A stretch of 64,000 bases of DNA, taken from NCBI RefSeq assembly GCF_032884065.1, contig NC_088863.1, forward strand, positions 44,827,687 through 44,891,686, written 5' to 3'. Made by a program: the position numbers and the translations under genes. Origin of the DNA: Artemia franciscana. Lineage: Eukaryota; Arthropoda; Branchiopoda; Anostraca; Artemiidae. The notes under the pieces were generated by a model. The model saw nothing but the letters and a program-made list of their open reading frames with translations, had not been told where the DNA came from and ran no database searches. Positions 34,555 through 46,155 of this stretch are shown here, one piece after another. The stretch's first letter is position 1, and the number at the start of each line of letters is the position of its first letter.

Positions 34555-34925
34555 GATTTTTTGGTGAGTGTTTGTGGGGGGGGGACATGGAGGGAGGGCA
34601 AGGGTCAGCTCCCATAGTTTTTGAAATAAAATCGTGTTAGTAAGCTGTTTGTTTGGGAGGAGTGTCGGGCCTTGAAGGGAGGGCCAGGGGTCAGCTCTCA
34701 TGATTTATAGTTGATACTTTTTTCGGGGGAAGGGATGCTTATCAGGCCATGGAGAACCAGCGGTCAGCTCCCACAATTTTTGGAATAAAAAACTGTTAAT
34801 AAGCTTTTTTTGTTTTGGAGGGTTGGGCCGAGCATTGAGGGCCAGGGTTCAGCTGCCTTAAGCTTTGGAGTAAAATATCGTCAATACGTTTTTTGAGTGG
34901 GGGTGGGGGTCGAGCAACTCTGATC
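34555..34925 (+). repeat. Tandem array, four ~88 bp units
   Basis: The phrase 'AGGGCCAGGGGTCAGCTC' recurs with changes at about 34600, 34690, 34750 (diverged) and 34840. It is followed by 'TTTGGAATAAAA...GTTAATAAGCTTTTT' and a G-rich block. Divergence between units is moderate. Confidence 0.65.
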
Positions 34926-35188
34926 TTTGAATTATTTTGAAAATCTTATTAGGTTGTTACTGATTTATACGACAATATAATTAAAGCAAGAAAAAAAACT
35001 GGGGAAACCTGAGAGAGAAGCTTTTTAGGAATCTAAGACGTCTTGCGACATTACGCATGATTTTGAATAAATCCAGACAGCTAAAGTAAAAAGTATGGTA
35101 AATATCTGAGGTAATGATTTTCCTCAAAGTTTTGATAATTTTTTATTTATTAAAGTAAAATAAGGGTAAAAATAAAAAAATCACTAAA
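34926..35188. other. Spacer, no recognised feature
   Basis: AT-rich; nothing supported. Confidence 0.3.
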
Positions 35189-35580
35189 TTGCAAATTATG
35201 TTCTTAATTGGAACCTGTCAGCGTATTTGGCATGTTGATCCTGAGTTAAAACCATTTGAAAAGCGGGAAAAGTTTTGGATTGTGATCGACCAAAATCAGG
35301 CACAGTGTGTAATATTGAAAATAATAGTGTGCAAAATAGTGGGCTTATGCGTGTGCATAAGAAGCACTCACGTGCGGTGCACTATACGGGTTTGGAAATT
35401 TCCTCGCAGTAAACGCAACCGGCAAAATGTTTTAAATTCTTCAAATTTTTATAAGATGTCAAGCAATAATTCGGTTGGCTTGATTAGTGAGTCTGTATGG
35501 GTTTCTCACTTTACTTCCATTTTTACTGTCAAAATAAAAAGGTTCATTATCATTTTGAAACCTTATTTTAGTTCTTCCAG
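35189..35580 (+). pseudogene. Fragment of the Jockey/CR1-like ORF2 (pre-RT region)
   Basis: The 136-residue frame aligns with the region before the RT in ORF2 of the 26.9-30.8 kb element. IGTCQRIWHVDPELKPFEKR corresponds to LGTRQPVWNNDSELKSLENR; NVLNSSNF and LISESVWVSHFTSIF correspond to KVLNSSKI and YISKSAWESHYTAIF. Frameshifts fall in the middle. It abuts the 3' end of the minus-strand RTE-like element. Only a fragment, inactive. Confidence 0.7.
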
Positions 35581-36851
35581 GGCCGGGTGTGGCACATAGG
35601 GCATCAAAAAAGCCTCGCCAGACGTCTCAGAGTGGAGAAGCAGCTGTGAAGTTTTCCCACTGTGGTTGTAGCGACAGCTAACCACTCTACAGATCTCGGT
35701 CATACAGTCGTCGGAGGGTGTGTTTTGGTCGCCCTCTTTTTCGGCCATCCTTGGGTTGCCACCCGTAGACGTTATTCAGAAGACGGTCTCTTGACATTTG
35801 GAGGACATGAACAAGATAGTTCCTTCTCTGTTTCAGAATATCAGTCAGTGGTGGTTGACCTGTTCGTCTGCGGACCACTACTTTCGTGACCCTGTCCTGC
35901 CACGAAATATTCAGGATTTTTCCAAGGCAGACATTTTCAAATGCTAGGGTACGTTTTTCCAGCTGGACATTCAGTTTCCAGCATTCACTTGCATATAGGA
36001 GAATGGACGTGACGCTGCGGTTCAACAGACGGAGCTTTAGACGCAAAGAATATTTTTTGCTTCGCCATACTGGTTTCAGTTTGTTGAGTACCGATGTTGC
36101 TTGTGCAATTCTCCTTTTTATCTTGTTGACAATTCCGCCATCATATTCGATCCAACTTCCAAGATATTTGAACTCCTGGACTTGTTCAATCGTTTTTATG
36201 TTACATTTGAGGATCAAAAGTGAGCTGGATGTGGCCATGCTCTTCGATGTACCAACCTTTACTATTAATCCCACTTTCTCAGCCTTGTCCGATATGGTTT
36301 CAAGTAGTAGCTGCAAACCTTGCTTCACCTCTTCTAGAAGTACTACGTCGTCTGTGAAGTCTAAGTCCTTGAGCTGCTGACCACTGACTTTTTCACCAAA
36401 GCCAGATGCTCGCCGTAGGACATAATCCGTTACAAGGACAAATTGGAACGGGTATAACCCACATCCTTGTTTCACCATAGAGAAACTCTAAAAGAATCGT
36501 GTCTCCCAGTATTCCGTTCTTACTCAACATTCGCTCAATTCATAGAGGGCCACTATTATATACACTGCTTTATTATGTACTCTATGAAATTTCAAATTCT
36601 TTCATAAAATATTACCACCGATGGAGTTGAACGACTTTTCGAAATCAATGAAGAGCAGATAAAGCTTTTTATTCCATTCTCTTGACTCTTCCACCATAAA
36701 TCTGAGGATAAAAATAAGGTCAGAACATGATCTACCGGGTCGGAACCCATGTTTGTCTTCCCTTAGAAGTGAGTCAAGAACTGCTTTCAAACGCTGCAAT
36801 ATGAATGTGGCCAAGAGTTTACTTGGCACTGAAGACACGTTGATCGTCCTC

Positions 36852-38578
36852 CAGTTTTCAAACAGTTCGTGGTAACGAACTGTAGTAAGGAGCGACCCGG
36901 CTCAATAGTAACCAAAACTCTAAAAAATGGAATTTTGATACCAATAGCTATATCAAAAGAATCGCATTTTTATGCTGGTTTTAAATATATAAGTTTCATC
37001 AAGTTTAGTCTTACCCATCAAAAGTTACGAGCCTGAGAAAATTTGTGTTATTTTAGAAAATAGGGGGAAACACCCCCTAAAAGTCATAGAATCTTAACGA
37101 AAATCACACCATCAGATTCAGCGTATCAGAGAACCCTATTGTAGAAGTTTCGAGGTCCTATCTACAAAAATGTGGAATTTTGCATTTTTTGCCAGAAGGC
37201 AGATCACGGATGCGTGTTTATTTGTTTTTTTGTTTTTTTGTTGTTTTTTTTTTTCCCCAGGGGTGATCGTATCGACCCAGTTGTCCTAGAATGTTGCAAG
37301 AGGGCTCATTCTAACGGAAATGAAAAGTTCTAGTGCCCTTTTTAAGTGACCAAAAAAATTGGAGGGCACCTAGGCCCCCTCCCACGCTAATTATTTTCCC
37401 AAAGTCAACGGATCAAAATTCTGAGATAGCCATTTTATTCAACGTAGTCGAAAAACCTTATAACTATGTCTTTGGGGACGACTTACTCCCCCACAGTCCC
37501 CGTGGGAGGGGCAACAAGCTACAAACTTTGACCTGTGCTTACATATAGTAATGGTTATTGGGAAGTATGCAGGCGTTTTCAGGAGGATTTTATTGGTTGG
37601 GGGGAGGGGTTGAGAAGAGGGGGATATGCTGGGGGAACTTTCCATCGAGAATTTGTCATGGGAGAAGAAAACTTCCATGGAGGGGGAGCAGGATTTACTA
37701 GCATTATTTAAAAAAAATTAAAAATAAATGTGAAAAAGCTTTTTCAGCTGGAAGTAAGGAACAGCAATAAAACTTAAAACAAACAGAAATTATTAACCAT
37801 ATAAGGGGCTCACCTCCTTATGATACCTAGCTCTTTACGCTAAAGTATTTTTAGTAATTTCAACTATTTATTCTACGGCTTTTGTGATTCAGGGGTCATT
37901 CTTAATGAATTGGGATAAAATTTAAGCTTTAGTGTAAAGAGTGAGGTACTGACGATGGAGCGAATCCCCTCATATATGTAATAAAAACATGAGAATACAA
38001 AAGTTCTTTACGTAAGCTAATTTATAAGTTACGTAAATGTTTTACCAATAAAAAGATTCGTAAAAAATTAAAAGTTCTAGTTGCCTTTTTAATTAACCAA
38101 AAAATCGGAGGGCAACTAGGCTTCGCCCCCGCTCTTTTTTTCTCAAAATCATTCGATCAAAATTATGAGAAAGCCATTTAGCCCCCCCCCAAAAAAATGC
38201 AAATTTCGTTTTGATTATTCCTCTGCGGAGAGCCAAAATCAAAACATGCATTGATTCAAAAACGTTCAGAAATTAAATAAAAAAAACGAGTTTTTTTAAC
38301 TGAAAGTAAGGAGCGACATTAAAACTTAAAACGCACAGAAATTACTTCGTATATGAAAAGGGCTGCTTCCTCATCAACGCCCCGCTCTTTACGCTAAAGT
38401 TTTTTACTGTTTTAAAAAGAAGAATTGAGAGAAAGAGTCAAACTTTAGTGTAAAGAGCGGGGCGTTGATGAGGAAGCAGCCTCTTTCATATACGAAGTAA
38501 TTTCTGTGCGTTTTAAGTTTTAATGTCGCTCCTTACTTTCAGTTAAAAAAACTCGTTTTTTTTTATTTAATCACAGTT
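36852..38578 (+). mobile_element. Complete F1 inverted-repeat element (1717 bp) with 5 bp target duplication
   Basis: CAGTT at 36852-36856 and 38574-38578 flanks the element (36857-38573). The left end is TTTCAAACAGTTCGTGGTAA with a small palindrome around CAGTTCGTGGTAACGAACTG. The right end carries the inverted AGTAAGGAGCGAC block, so AACTG-AGTAAGGAGCGAC acts as an imperfect terminal repeat. Two internal palindromes lie at about 37790-37985 and 38278-38563. No transposase is encoded, so it depends on proteins supplied elsewhere. A cut-and-paste superfamily is likely but unassigned. Confidence 0.85.
38278..38563. repeat. Terminal palindrome of the complete F1 element
   Basis: The arms are about 38278-38400 and 38441-38563 (about 123 nt each), with a 40 nt loop. 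For example, 38361-38380 and 38462-38481 are exact 20 nt reverse complements. The transcript or single strand could fold into a very long hairpin. Confidence 0.9.
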
Positions 38579-40399
38579 AAGAGCATCTCCCTTCTTAAAC
38601 AGTTTGACTGGAATACATCTAGTCCAATCACGTGGGACCTTTTCCATGCTCCAAACTGTTACTAGGAGAGCAGTCAATACACTTAAGCAGGCTCAAAGGG
38701 ATGTCCTTCAGCATCTCTGCAGTTATCCAATCGAATTCCGATGCACGGCCATCTTTAAGCTTTTTGATAGCTGCTTCTAACTCTACAGTGCTTGGAGGAT
38801 CAGTTCTTACGTCAATCTGTAAAAATATAATCTCAGCTAAAGTTTCTCGGTCATGGGAGGGGGGGGGGACAATTTAGTATTTTTTAAAAATGGGAAGCCA
38901 ATTTTTAGTCTACTTTCTTGGGATCTGAAGTTACTTTCCCGTTTTCATCTCTAACAAGCAACGACCGTTTCAATTTCTTCTAACTATCTCAATGGTTAAA
39001 CGGTAAACCATCCTGGAGTCACCTTTCTTTGCAGCATCTCTGGAAAGTGCTGCTTTCTCTTATATCTGGTCTCACTTGGCTCTTCTTGCACTCTTTTTGA
39101 CAGTTTTATCGTCTTCTTTTTAGCGTAGCTGCAGATAGTCTTTACCATCAGATGTTGACGCTTTCAGGTTATCTCTCTTTGTTTTCTTGTGCCGTTCAAT
39201 GAATTTCCATTTTTCTTCTGATATCCTTTCCTCTTTCTTTCTTTTCTTATGTTCAAGACTTGCCTTGGTGATATCATGGTAGGTATTCTTGATTATCAAC
39301 CAGATATCTTCATCATCGTGATGGTCATTTTCATCTGTTATTTTCAAGGCCTCAAATCTGTTTTTCAGAGAAATACAGAAATCCTTTTGTATGTCTCATA
39401 TTTTCAGATTGTCGGTGTCAAATTGCCCATGGGTACTGGTCATTTTCTCCTTTTGAGCTTTCAATTTAATTTGTATTCCAGCCATCATCAATATATGGTC
39501 TGAATTAACGCCAGCTCCACGTACGTCAAATAAGCTGTTTCTCCAACGTCTTGAAATTAGAAAGTGGTCAATTTGGTTTTTTGTCCGACCATCTGGGGAC
39601 ACCCCAGGAGTATTTGTGGATATGCTCAAACAACCTATGATCAAGTCGTAGCTCAGTGCGTAATCTACAAGAAGTGCTCCTTTTTCGTTGATAACTCCTA
39701 TACCATGTTGAGCCTTGGCTTCTGGGAAATACTGAGGGCCAGCACCAACTTTTACATTGAGGTCACCCACAACGCAGAGAATGTTATGTCTGGGTACATC
39801 GTTTATAATCGCTTGTAAAATTTCATAGAATTTGTCTTTTTATCTTCGTTGGCTTCATGTATGGGAATATAGCACGCAATGATGGTTAGTTTGGCGTGGT
39901 TTGAGATATATTGGACCACCAATAGACGTTCATTTATAGGGTTCCAGCTCACCTCTGCCTTCAACGCATTAGGTGACATCACAGCTCCTCTTCCAGCACG
40001 GTGTGTTACAGGATCTCCACTAAAAGCCAAAGTATATCCATCGTCAAGTTTCTATGGTTCACTTGCTGTCCATCTAACTTCACTTAGGACAAGTATATCC
40101 AGTCAATGCTGTTTCATTTCTTTGAGAAATTGATGGTTTATTGTTCTTAGGTTCGAAAATCCTATTTTGATGGTTTCTTTCGCAGTCAGAAATTGGGTCC
40201 GGGGGCGTGCTGGGGTCATCATCATGAAGCTTAAAGTATCCTAGGTTATTCTTAACGTTTCTGTTGCAGTTAGTTTTCCACAAGGAGGTCCCATTGTGTC
40301 TAGGTGTGGGTTGCAAACCCTCATCCCAACTCGCCTCCTTTTTCCACGCTTGGGACTGGCTACTATGCACACAATCGTATAAATAATAGGCGGGGGTTG

Positions 40400-40785
40400 A
40401 TTTTTCAAATGCTACTTTGTTGCTCGGTAGTCCTGGATAACTTTCTGTGGCACGGTTAGTTATACCTTATAAGAAGGACAAGGAACCAATTTCTTGCTCT
40501 TCATATCGCCCTATAAACATTTCTTGTAATCTTAGCGAAGTGCTTAAACGTCTTTTACTCACTTTTGTAAATTCTAACGTTAATTTTGTGACAAACCAAT
40601 ATGGGTTTCGGAAGGGTTTCCGTTCTCACCGCGAACACTGTCTTCTATTTTAGTCCAAGCTTCGAAAAGTGGTGATGGCCTGTATAAATATGCCTTTGAT
40701 TTGTCAAAAGCTTTTAATTTGGTTGTTCACACTCAAGCTATTTATTATCTGGTTTTAGATAGTATAATCTTTTTAATTTTCTAAT
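40400..40785 (+). pseudogene. Fragment of Jockey/CR1-like RT
   Basis: QMLLCCSVVLDNFL near 40405-40450, then VIPYKKDKEPISCSSYRPIN and ISCNLSEVLKRLLLTFVNSN (frame 40447-40653), NQYGFRKGF, and KYAFDLSKAFNLVVHTQA-type sequence near 40685-40740. This is the stretch missing or shifted in the 26.9-30.8 kb copy, so the two complement each other as relatives. Both ends are truncated; it is directly followed by an M1 element. Confidence 0.75.
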
Positions 40786-40900
40786 TTGCGAGTGGCAAGA
40801 GGGGGGGGCATCTAAGACAGATTAGACAGGGAGGGGGGTATCTTCATTCTTTTCTTAAACTATGCATTTCTAGTGTATAGAATAGTCTTCTGACTACTAT

Positions 40901-42825
40901 TTATGGCACTTGGTATGTACCAGGTGACATATAGCGATCGCAATTTCTGTCGGTCTGTTGGTCTGTCTGTTTGTCCCGATTTTGCTAGTTTGGCCACTTC
41001 CAGATAAGCTAGGAAGATGAAATTTGGCGTATCTGAGACCAGACCACGTTCAATGGAAATAGTCGTTTCTCCAATTTGACTATCGGGGGGGGGGGGGTGT
41101 GGAGTGGGGGACGGTTCATTCGGAAAAATTAGAAAAAATTTGGTATTTTTAACTTACGAACGGGTGATCGGATCTTAATGAAATTCAATATTTAGAAGGA
41201 TATTGTGTCTCAGTGCTCTTATTTTAAACCCTGAACAGATCTGGTGACATCGGGGGGAGTTGGAGGGGGAAACCTAAAATCTTAGAAAACACTTAGAGTT
41301 GAGGGATCGGGATGAAACTTAGCGGGAAAAATAAGCACAAGTCATATATATATGATTAACATAACCTGAACGGATTTGCTCTCTTTGGGGGCGTTGGGGG
41401 GAGGATTAATTCATATTTTTTTTTTAAATGAGGTATTTTTAACTTACGAAGGAGCGATCAGGTCTAAATGAAATTTGATATTTAGAAGGACCTTGTAACT
41501 GAGATCTCTAATTTTAAACTCCAACCGGATCCAATGTCATAAGGGGGAGTTGGGGGGGGGGGAATCGGAAAACTTGGTAAACGCGTACAGTGGAGAGATT
41601 GGGATGAAACTTGATGGGAAAAATAAGCACAATTCCTAGATACGTGATTCATATAACTGGAACGGATCCGCTCTCTTTGGGGGAATTGGGGGGGGGGGTT
41701 AATTTTAAAAACATTGAAAAAATAAGGTATTTTTAACTTACGAACGAGTGATCAGATCATAATGAAATTTAATATTTAGAAGGATCTTGTGCTTCAGAGC
41801 TCTTATTTTAAATTCCGACCAGGTCTGGGGACACTGGGGGAGTTGGAGGGGGAAACCGGAAATCTTGGAAAACCTGAAAATTGAGGTATCTGTATCTTAC
41901 GAATGGGTGATCGGATCTTAATGAAACTTGATATATAGAAATATCTTATTTCTCAGATACTCCATTTTCAATTCGAATTGGATCCGGAGACTCAGGGAGG
42001 TGGAGGGGGAAACAGAAATCTTGGAAACTGGAAATCTTGGAAAACGCTTAGAGTGGGGTGATCGGGATGAAAGTTGATGGGAAGAACAAGAACAAGTTCT
42101 AGATACGTGATTGACATAACTGGACCGGATCCGCTGTCTTTGGGGGAGTTGGGGATTTCCAATGCTTTGGTGAGTGCTGTGCTTCTGGACATGCTAGGAC
42201 GATTTAAGTTGCTAGGGGAGGCAGGGACCTGCTCAAATTGCCTTGATAACAGTCGTTTCCCTGATTCGACCATCTGGGATGCTGGAGTGGGAGGAAAAAC
42301 GAAAAAAATGAGGTTTTTTTAAACTTACGAATGGTGGATGGGATCGTAATGAAATTTGATATTTAGAAGGACCTTGTGTCTCAGAGCTCTTGTTTTAAAT
42401 CCTGGTCATACCCGGTGGTATTTGAGGGAGTTGGAGAGGGAAACAGGAAATCTTGGAAAACGCTTAGAGTGGAGAGATTGGGATGAAACCTGGTGGGAAG
42501 AAATAACACAAGTCCTAGATACGTGATTGACATAACCAGACTGAATCTGCTCTCTTTGGGGGAGTTAGCGGGGGGTTTGTTAATTCAGAAAAATTAGAAA
42601 AAATTGAGGTATTTTTAACTTACGAACGGGTGACCGGATCTTATTTAAATTTCATATTTAGAAGGAGCTCATGTTTCAAACCTCTTATTTTAAATCCTGA
42701 CCAGATCTGGTGACACTAGGGGGAGTTGGAGGGGGGAACCAGAAATCTTGGAAATCGCTTAGAGTGGAAAGATCGAGATGAAACTTGATGGGTAGAATAA
42801 GCAAATGTCGTAGATTAAAAAATTG
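40901..42825 (+). mobile_element. M1 element with minisatellite core (forward), right end lost
   Basis: It begins with the imperfect hairpin GGCACTTGGTATGTACCAGGTGAC and GCGATCGC. Then come the 'GCTAGGA.GATGAAATTTGGC' block and about six to seven units with 'AACTTACGAACGGGTGATCG' at 41151, 41441, 41735, about 41895 (a short unit), 42322 and 42617 (period about 290-295). The AGAGCTCATATG end is missing; the sequence breaks off near 42825 where the hAT region starts. Confidence 0.75.
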
Positions 42826-42993
42826 AAGTACTTAAGGGCAATTAAGTACTCAAGTACTTTCTTCATGGCACAGAAAAGTTATACCGGCATGACGTAGGGT
42901 GATGTGACGAATTGAACTGCCTATATATTAGTGGATGACTGGATTTTAGTCTTTGAGAAAAGAAGCTCCGAAATTTCATAAAAGGACGCTATC

Positions 42994-45045
42994 ATGGCGG
43001 AACTACCATATATATTGAACGGAAAGTTTTTTGTGATAAATGGGAAAATTCAGAAGGATGGTGCAATATCTGCCACATGCTTAAACTGCCCAAACAAAGT
43101 TATGAAGGGTCAAATGGATGCAACATCGAATTTCCACAAACTTCTCAAGGTGAGTTTGCCCATCCTTCTGTTTACCAGGAGTTTGCTGAGCTGAACAAGA
43201 ACAGTAAGAACAAAATTTAATCAATTATCAAAGAGGCTAGTGAACTTGTAGGCTTACTTTCGGGATCGTCTGAAGCTGAAGATAATGAAGATAATATTGG
43301 TCCTGATTATAGCTCACCTTCTAAAAAAGTTAAGGGAGATTTCTTTGGTGCAAGACCATTGAAACTGACACAGTTAAAAGTGATTTCTTTGGTACTGAAC
43401 TATATTGAGGATGAAATGCTACTCCTGTACACTGTTGAGAAGCCGTCATTTAAAAATATGATAACAGGTCTTGTGCCTTATGCAAATGTTTCAGGAAGAA
43501 AAGCTTTAGCTGAGCAAATTGAAGCTAAGTTTGTTGAATTACAGAAAGATATGGTTCGTGATTTTGAACTCACCGACTACATGTTGTTGACAACAGGTCT
43601 GCCAACAACAAAAGCTACTTGGGAAAGACTGAACACTTGCTCAACGAGGATTTGACCGGAATTCTTATGCCCTTGCTTGTTCCCGGTTCAATGGGTCACA
43701 CACTTATGACAGAATTGCTTAACAACTGAATGGCGTATTTACCAGGTACAAAATTGCAGGTGATAAAAAGGTACAAGGGGTTTTGACCGATAATGCCTCT
43801 AACTTTAGTAAGGCATTCAGGGAATATTCGATGGTTTCCAATGAAGATGTTCAAGTCAGTGATGAAGAAAATGAAGATGATGCAGGCCAGAAGGGCTCAT
43901 TCTCTTTTACCAACGTTGGAGAGATACTCGATTCTCATGACGACCCCGAATATTTCCAACTTCCTCCACACTTCAGGTGTGTCAGCCACACACTTAATCT
44001 GCTTGCATCCATCGATGCTGGTAAAGTTCTCTGGGATATTGATATTGCCTGTTAGAGGCAGTGCCACGCCGGTTTTTAGAAGTGTATTGCTCTCTGGGAT
44101 GCCATGAATAAGATTTCAAAAACTACTGATGCTGTGAAAGAGGTATATGCAAATCAGCTTATAAGACCTCTGGTAACCAGGTGAAACTCGAAGTATGACA
44201 GTGTCAAACGTTTGATGGATTGTCACAAAATTGGAAACCTTGCCGACGTATCTGATGCTTTGCAAAAACCAAGGCTAACTTCTTGAGATGTGGAAATTCT
44301 TGAAGAATACATGAAAACTATGTAGCCAGTAGCAGTGGCATTGGACAGGCTTCAGGGGGAGGAAAAATGCTATTTCGGTGCTATTTATCCTAAAGTTATA
44401 TTTCTAGAAAGAAAGCTCAAAAAGCTGAAAGATGTAGCAGAAGTAAGCCAGCCTTTGCTACATGCTTTACTTGCGGATCTCGAAAAAAGATTCCCCACGA
44501 TCCTGGACGAGAGAGTTCTACATGCAAGAGACTATGTTTCTGCCACGGCAAGTCATCCTTATTTCAAATTGAAGTGATTCCCTGATAACCAGAAGGATGT
44601 AGCAGTTGAACTCTTGGTGGACGAAGCGAGAAAGGTCGAAGATTTCAGAGGTACTTACGAGGCTGATAAAGGTAGTTTTTTGTCTGGAGATAAATACTTT
44701 GATCTTGGTGATATAGAAAATACCTGTGATAATTCTGGTAACCGTGACCGTGAAGCCAATTCTGTGAAGGTGGAGGTTTTGTCATATTTGAATGAGAGGC
44801 AAAAGGAACTATCAGTGCTCAAAGTATACCCAAGGGTAATAAAAGTTTTCAGGAATTACAATTGTATCATTCCTTCGTCTGCACCTGCAGAACGAATGTT
44901 TTTGGTAGGTGGTGGAATTTTTACCCGAAAAAGAAACATGCTCGGAGATGGTATGTTTGAAAAGTATGATGAAGCTGTAATGAACGTCCTTTGCAAAATC
45001 TTTTCTTTTTGTATCTTAACTGAAGTAAAATTCAATTTTTTGTGA
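42994..45045 (+). pseudogene. hAT transposase (BED-finger type), multiply frameshifted
   Basis: 42994-43194 is the N-terminus with a BED-like CLNCPNKV...NFHKLLK; a one-base loss near 43147 shifts the frame, after which HPSVYQEFAELNKN follows. 43359-43655 carries LKLTQLKVISLVLNYIEDEM, then KPSFKNMITGLVPYANVSGR and TTGLPTTKATWERLN. 43783-44055 has VLTDNASNFSKAFREY (the catalytic-core 'TDNASN' block), an acidic insert, and FRCVSHTLNLLASIDAGKVL. 44335-44577 and 44614-45045 finish with YNCIIPSSAPAERMFLVGGG and RKRNMLGDGMF, the hAT dimerisation signature. At least four stops or shifts make it dead. About 600 residues in total, normal for the family. Confidence 0.88.
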
Positions 45046-45169
45046 AACCAGCTGATTTTTTCATGAAAACTGTCGGTTTTTCTGAAATGCGGTCGATTTC
45101 TCGTCAGAATCTTGCCTATCTTGTCTACTTGGAAAGGAAACGGATATTAAAGAAGTGTTTTGCGTGTAA

Positions 45170-45372
45170 TTTACTGTAAGTAAAAATTAGTACTTGAGTA
45201 CTTAAATGCTAAAGTAATATCGAAATACTTGAGTACTTAAGTACTGAAGTACTTTTTCAAAAGTACTTATTACTTAAGTATGTTTTTATAGAAGTACTTA
45301 ATACTTGTACCTAAGTAAAAAATTATCCGAGTACTTGGTACTTGTACTTAAGTAAAAAAAGAGGTACTTGGC
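45170..45372. repeat. Subterminal AAGTACTT repeats of the hAT element
   Basis: At least a dozen copies of (A)AGTACTT, TACTTAAGTA or GAGTACTT in about 200 bp, all palindromic or near-palindromic. Fewer copies occur at the left side (42832-42880). Confidence 0.8.
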
Positions 45373-45381
45373 ACAACACTG

Positions 45382-46155
45382 CTGTGAACTAATTATGCAA
45401 TTATTGTAATTAATAAGCTATAGGAGGAAAAATTAACAGAAAAGAAAATATTTCAAAAAGTAAGGAGAGGGTGAAGGAGAAGGAAAGAGAAAGACAGAGG
45501 AAGAGAAAGAAAGAGCGAGTTTGCCCAAATTTTAAAACATGAATAGCGTTGAAACTTTTTATCGAATATGTATGTCGCAAATCTACTCTTATATTGCCTT
45601 CTGATAGCCAAGAAATAAAAAGCTCAGCACCATAATGGTCGACGTTAGTAGTTGTAAAAATAGATGATCTTAATCTTAGTATTAAAAATTCGTCAGTAAT
45701 GGACTTGGTTTTTATTCACAATTCTGAGACAGTTCTAACCAGATCTGAATAAATCTCTGTTTGTCAAAGAGATAAAATCTACAAGCCTATTAGAGGGAAT
45801 AGGGTTTAAATTCTCCGGCAAAAGCCATCATCCGTAATTGGATTGAATTCAAAGATGCTATCAGCTCCTTGTTCACACCACCGTCGCTATTTCCACTATT
45901 AAACACGATTAGATGTGCCTCTATTAAGGGGAATTTGAATGATTCTTTGATGAAAGCCTCCAGTCATTACTTTATTCGAAAGCTTAGTATCAGGCGCAGA
46001 CAGTGTTGTCACTTGTAATGTTACGACATTACGTTCGGTAATGTTACTCCTACTGAAAGGTCCTATTAATCAAGGCTATATCACCCTTTCACTGTCCAGC
46101 AGTTTTAATTAGAAATAATTCTGTGCAAAATCCTGATTGCGCAAATTTGCCTTTG
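45382..46155. other. Intergenic, no recognised feature
   Basis: Includes a purine-rich GA stretch near 45465-45520. No coding potential. Confidence 0.35.

Larger units (their letters stand above)
35590..40375 (-). pseudogene. RTE-like retrotransposon, 5' to 3' on minus strand, split by an F1 insertion
   Basis: From high to low coordinates: N-terminal endonuclease (around 40150-39803; SEVSWNP-type and VQYISNHAKLTIIACYIPIH), endonuclease core 39770-39396 (GDLNVKVGAG; KNQIDHFLISRRWRNSLFDV; SDH), a charged linker (39347-39120), a degraded RT lead with KLFKKGD at about 38590, then a 1.7 kb interruption. The RT resumes at 36855 (NWRTINVSSVPSKLLATFIL, EDKHGFRPGRSCSDLIFILR, LLFIDFEKSFNSI). 36478-35687 holds the rest: DLDFTDDVVLLEE (FTDD in the YADD position), EFKYLGSWIEYDGG, and the C-terminal LLNRSVTSILLYASECWKL region. 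Endonuclease plus RT without RNase H fits RTE-like elements. Several stops and shifts make it inactive. Confidence 0.85.
42830..45381 (+). mobile_element. hAT transposon, 5' end lost, 3' TIR present
   Basis: The right end reads GGTACTTGGCACAACACTG at 45363-45381, whose complement begins CAGTGTTGTGCC, a standard hAT TIR. Both subterminal regions (about 42830-42880 and 45180-45370) are packed with AAGTACTT/AAGTACTC motifs in both orientations, as is typical of hAT subterminal transposase-binding repeats. No matching TIR is found near 42825, where an M1 fragment abuts, so the left end is deleted and an 8 bp target duplication cannot be confirmed. Confidence 0.8.

Noticed and set aside
43359-44577. 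Domesticated (functional) hAT-derived host gene
   Set aside because: At least four frame breaks and nearby subterminal repeats show an ordinary dead transposon.
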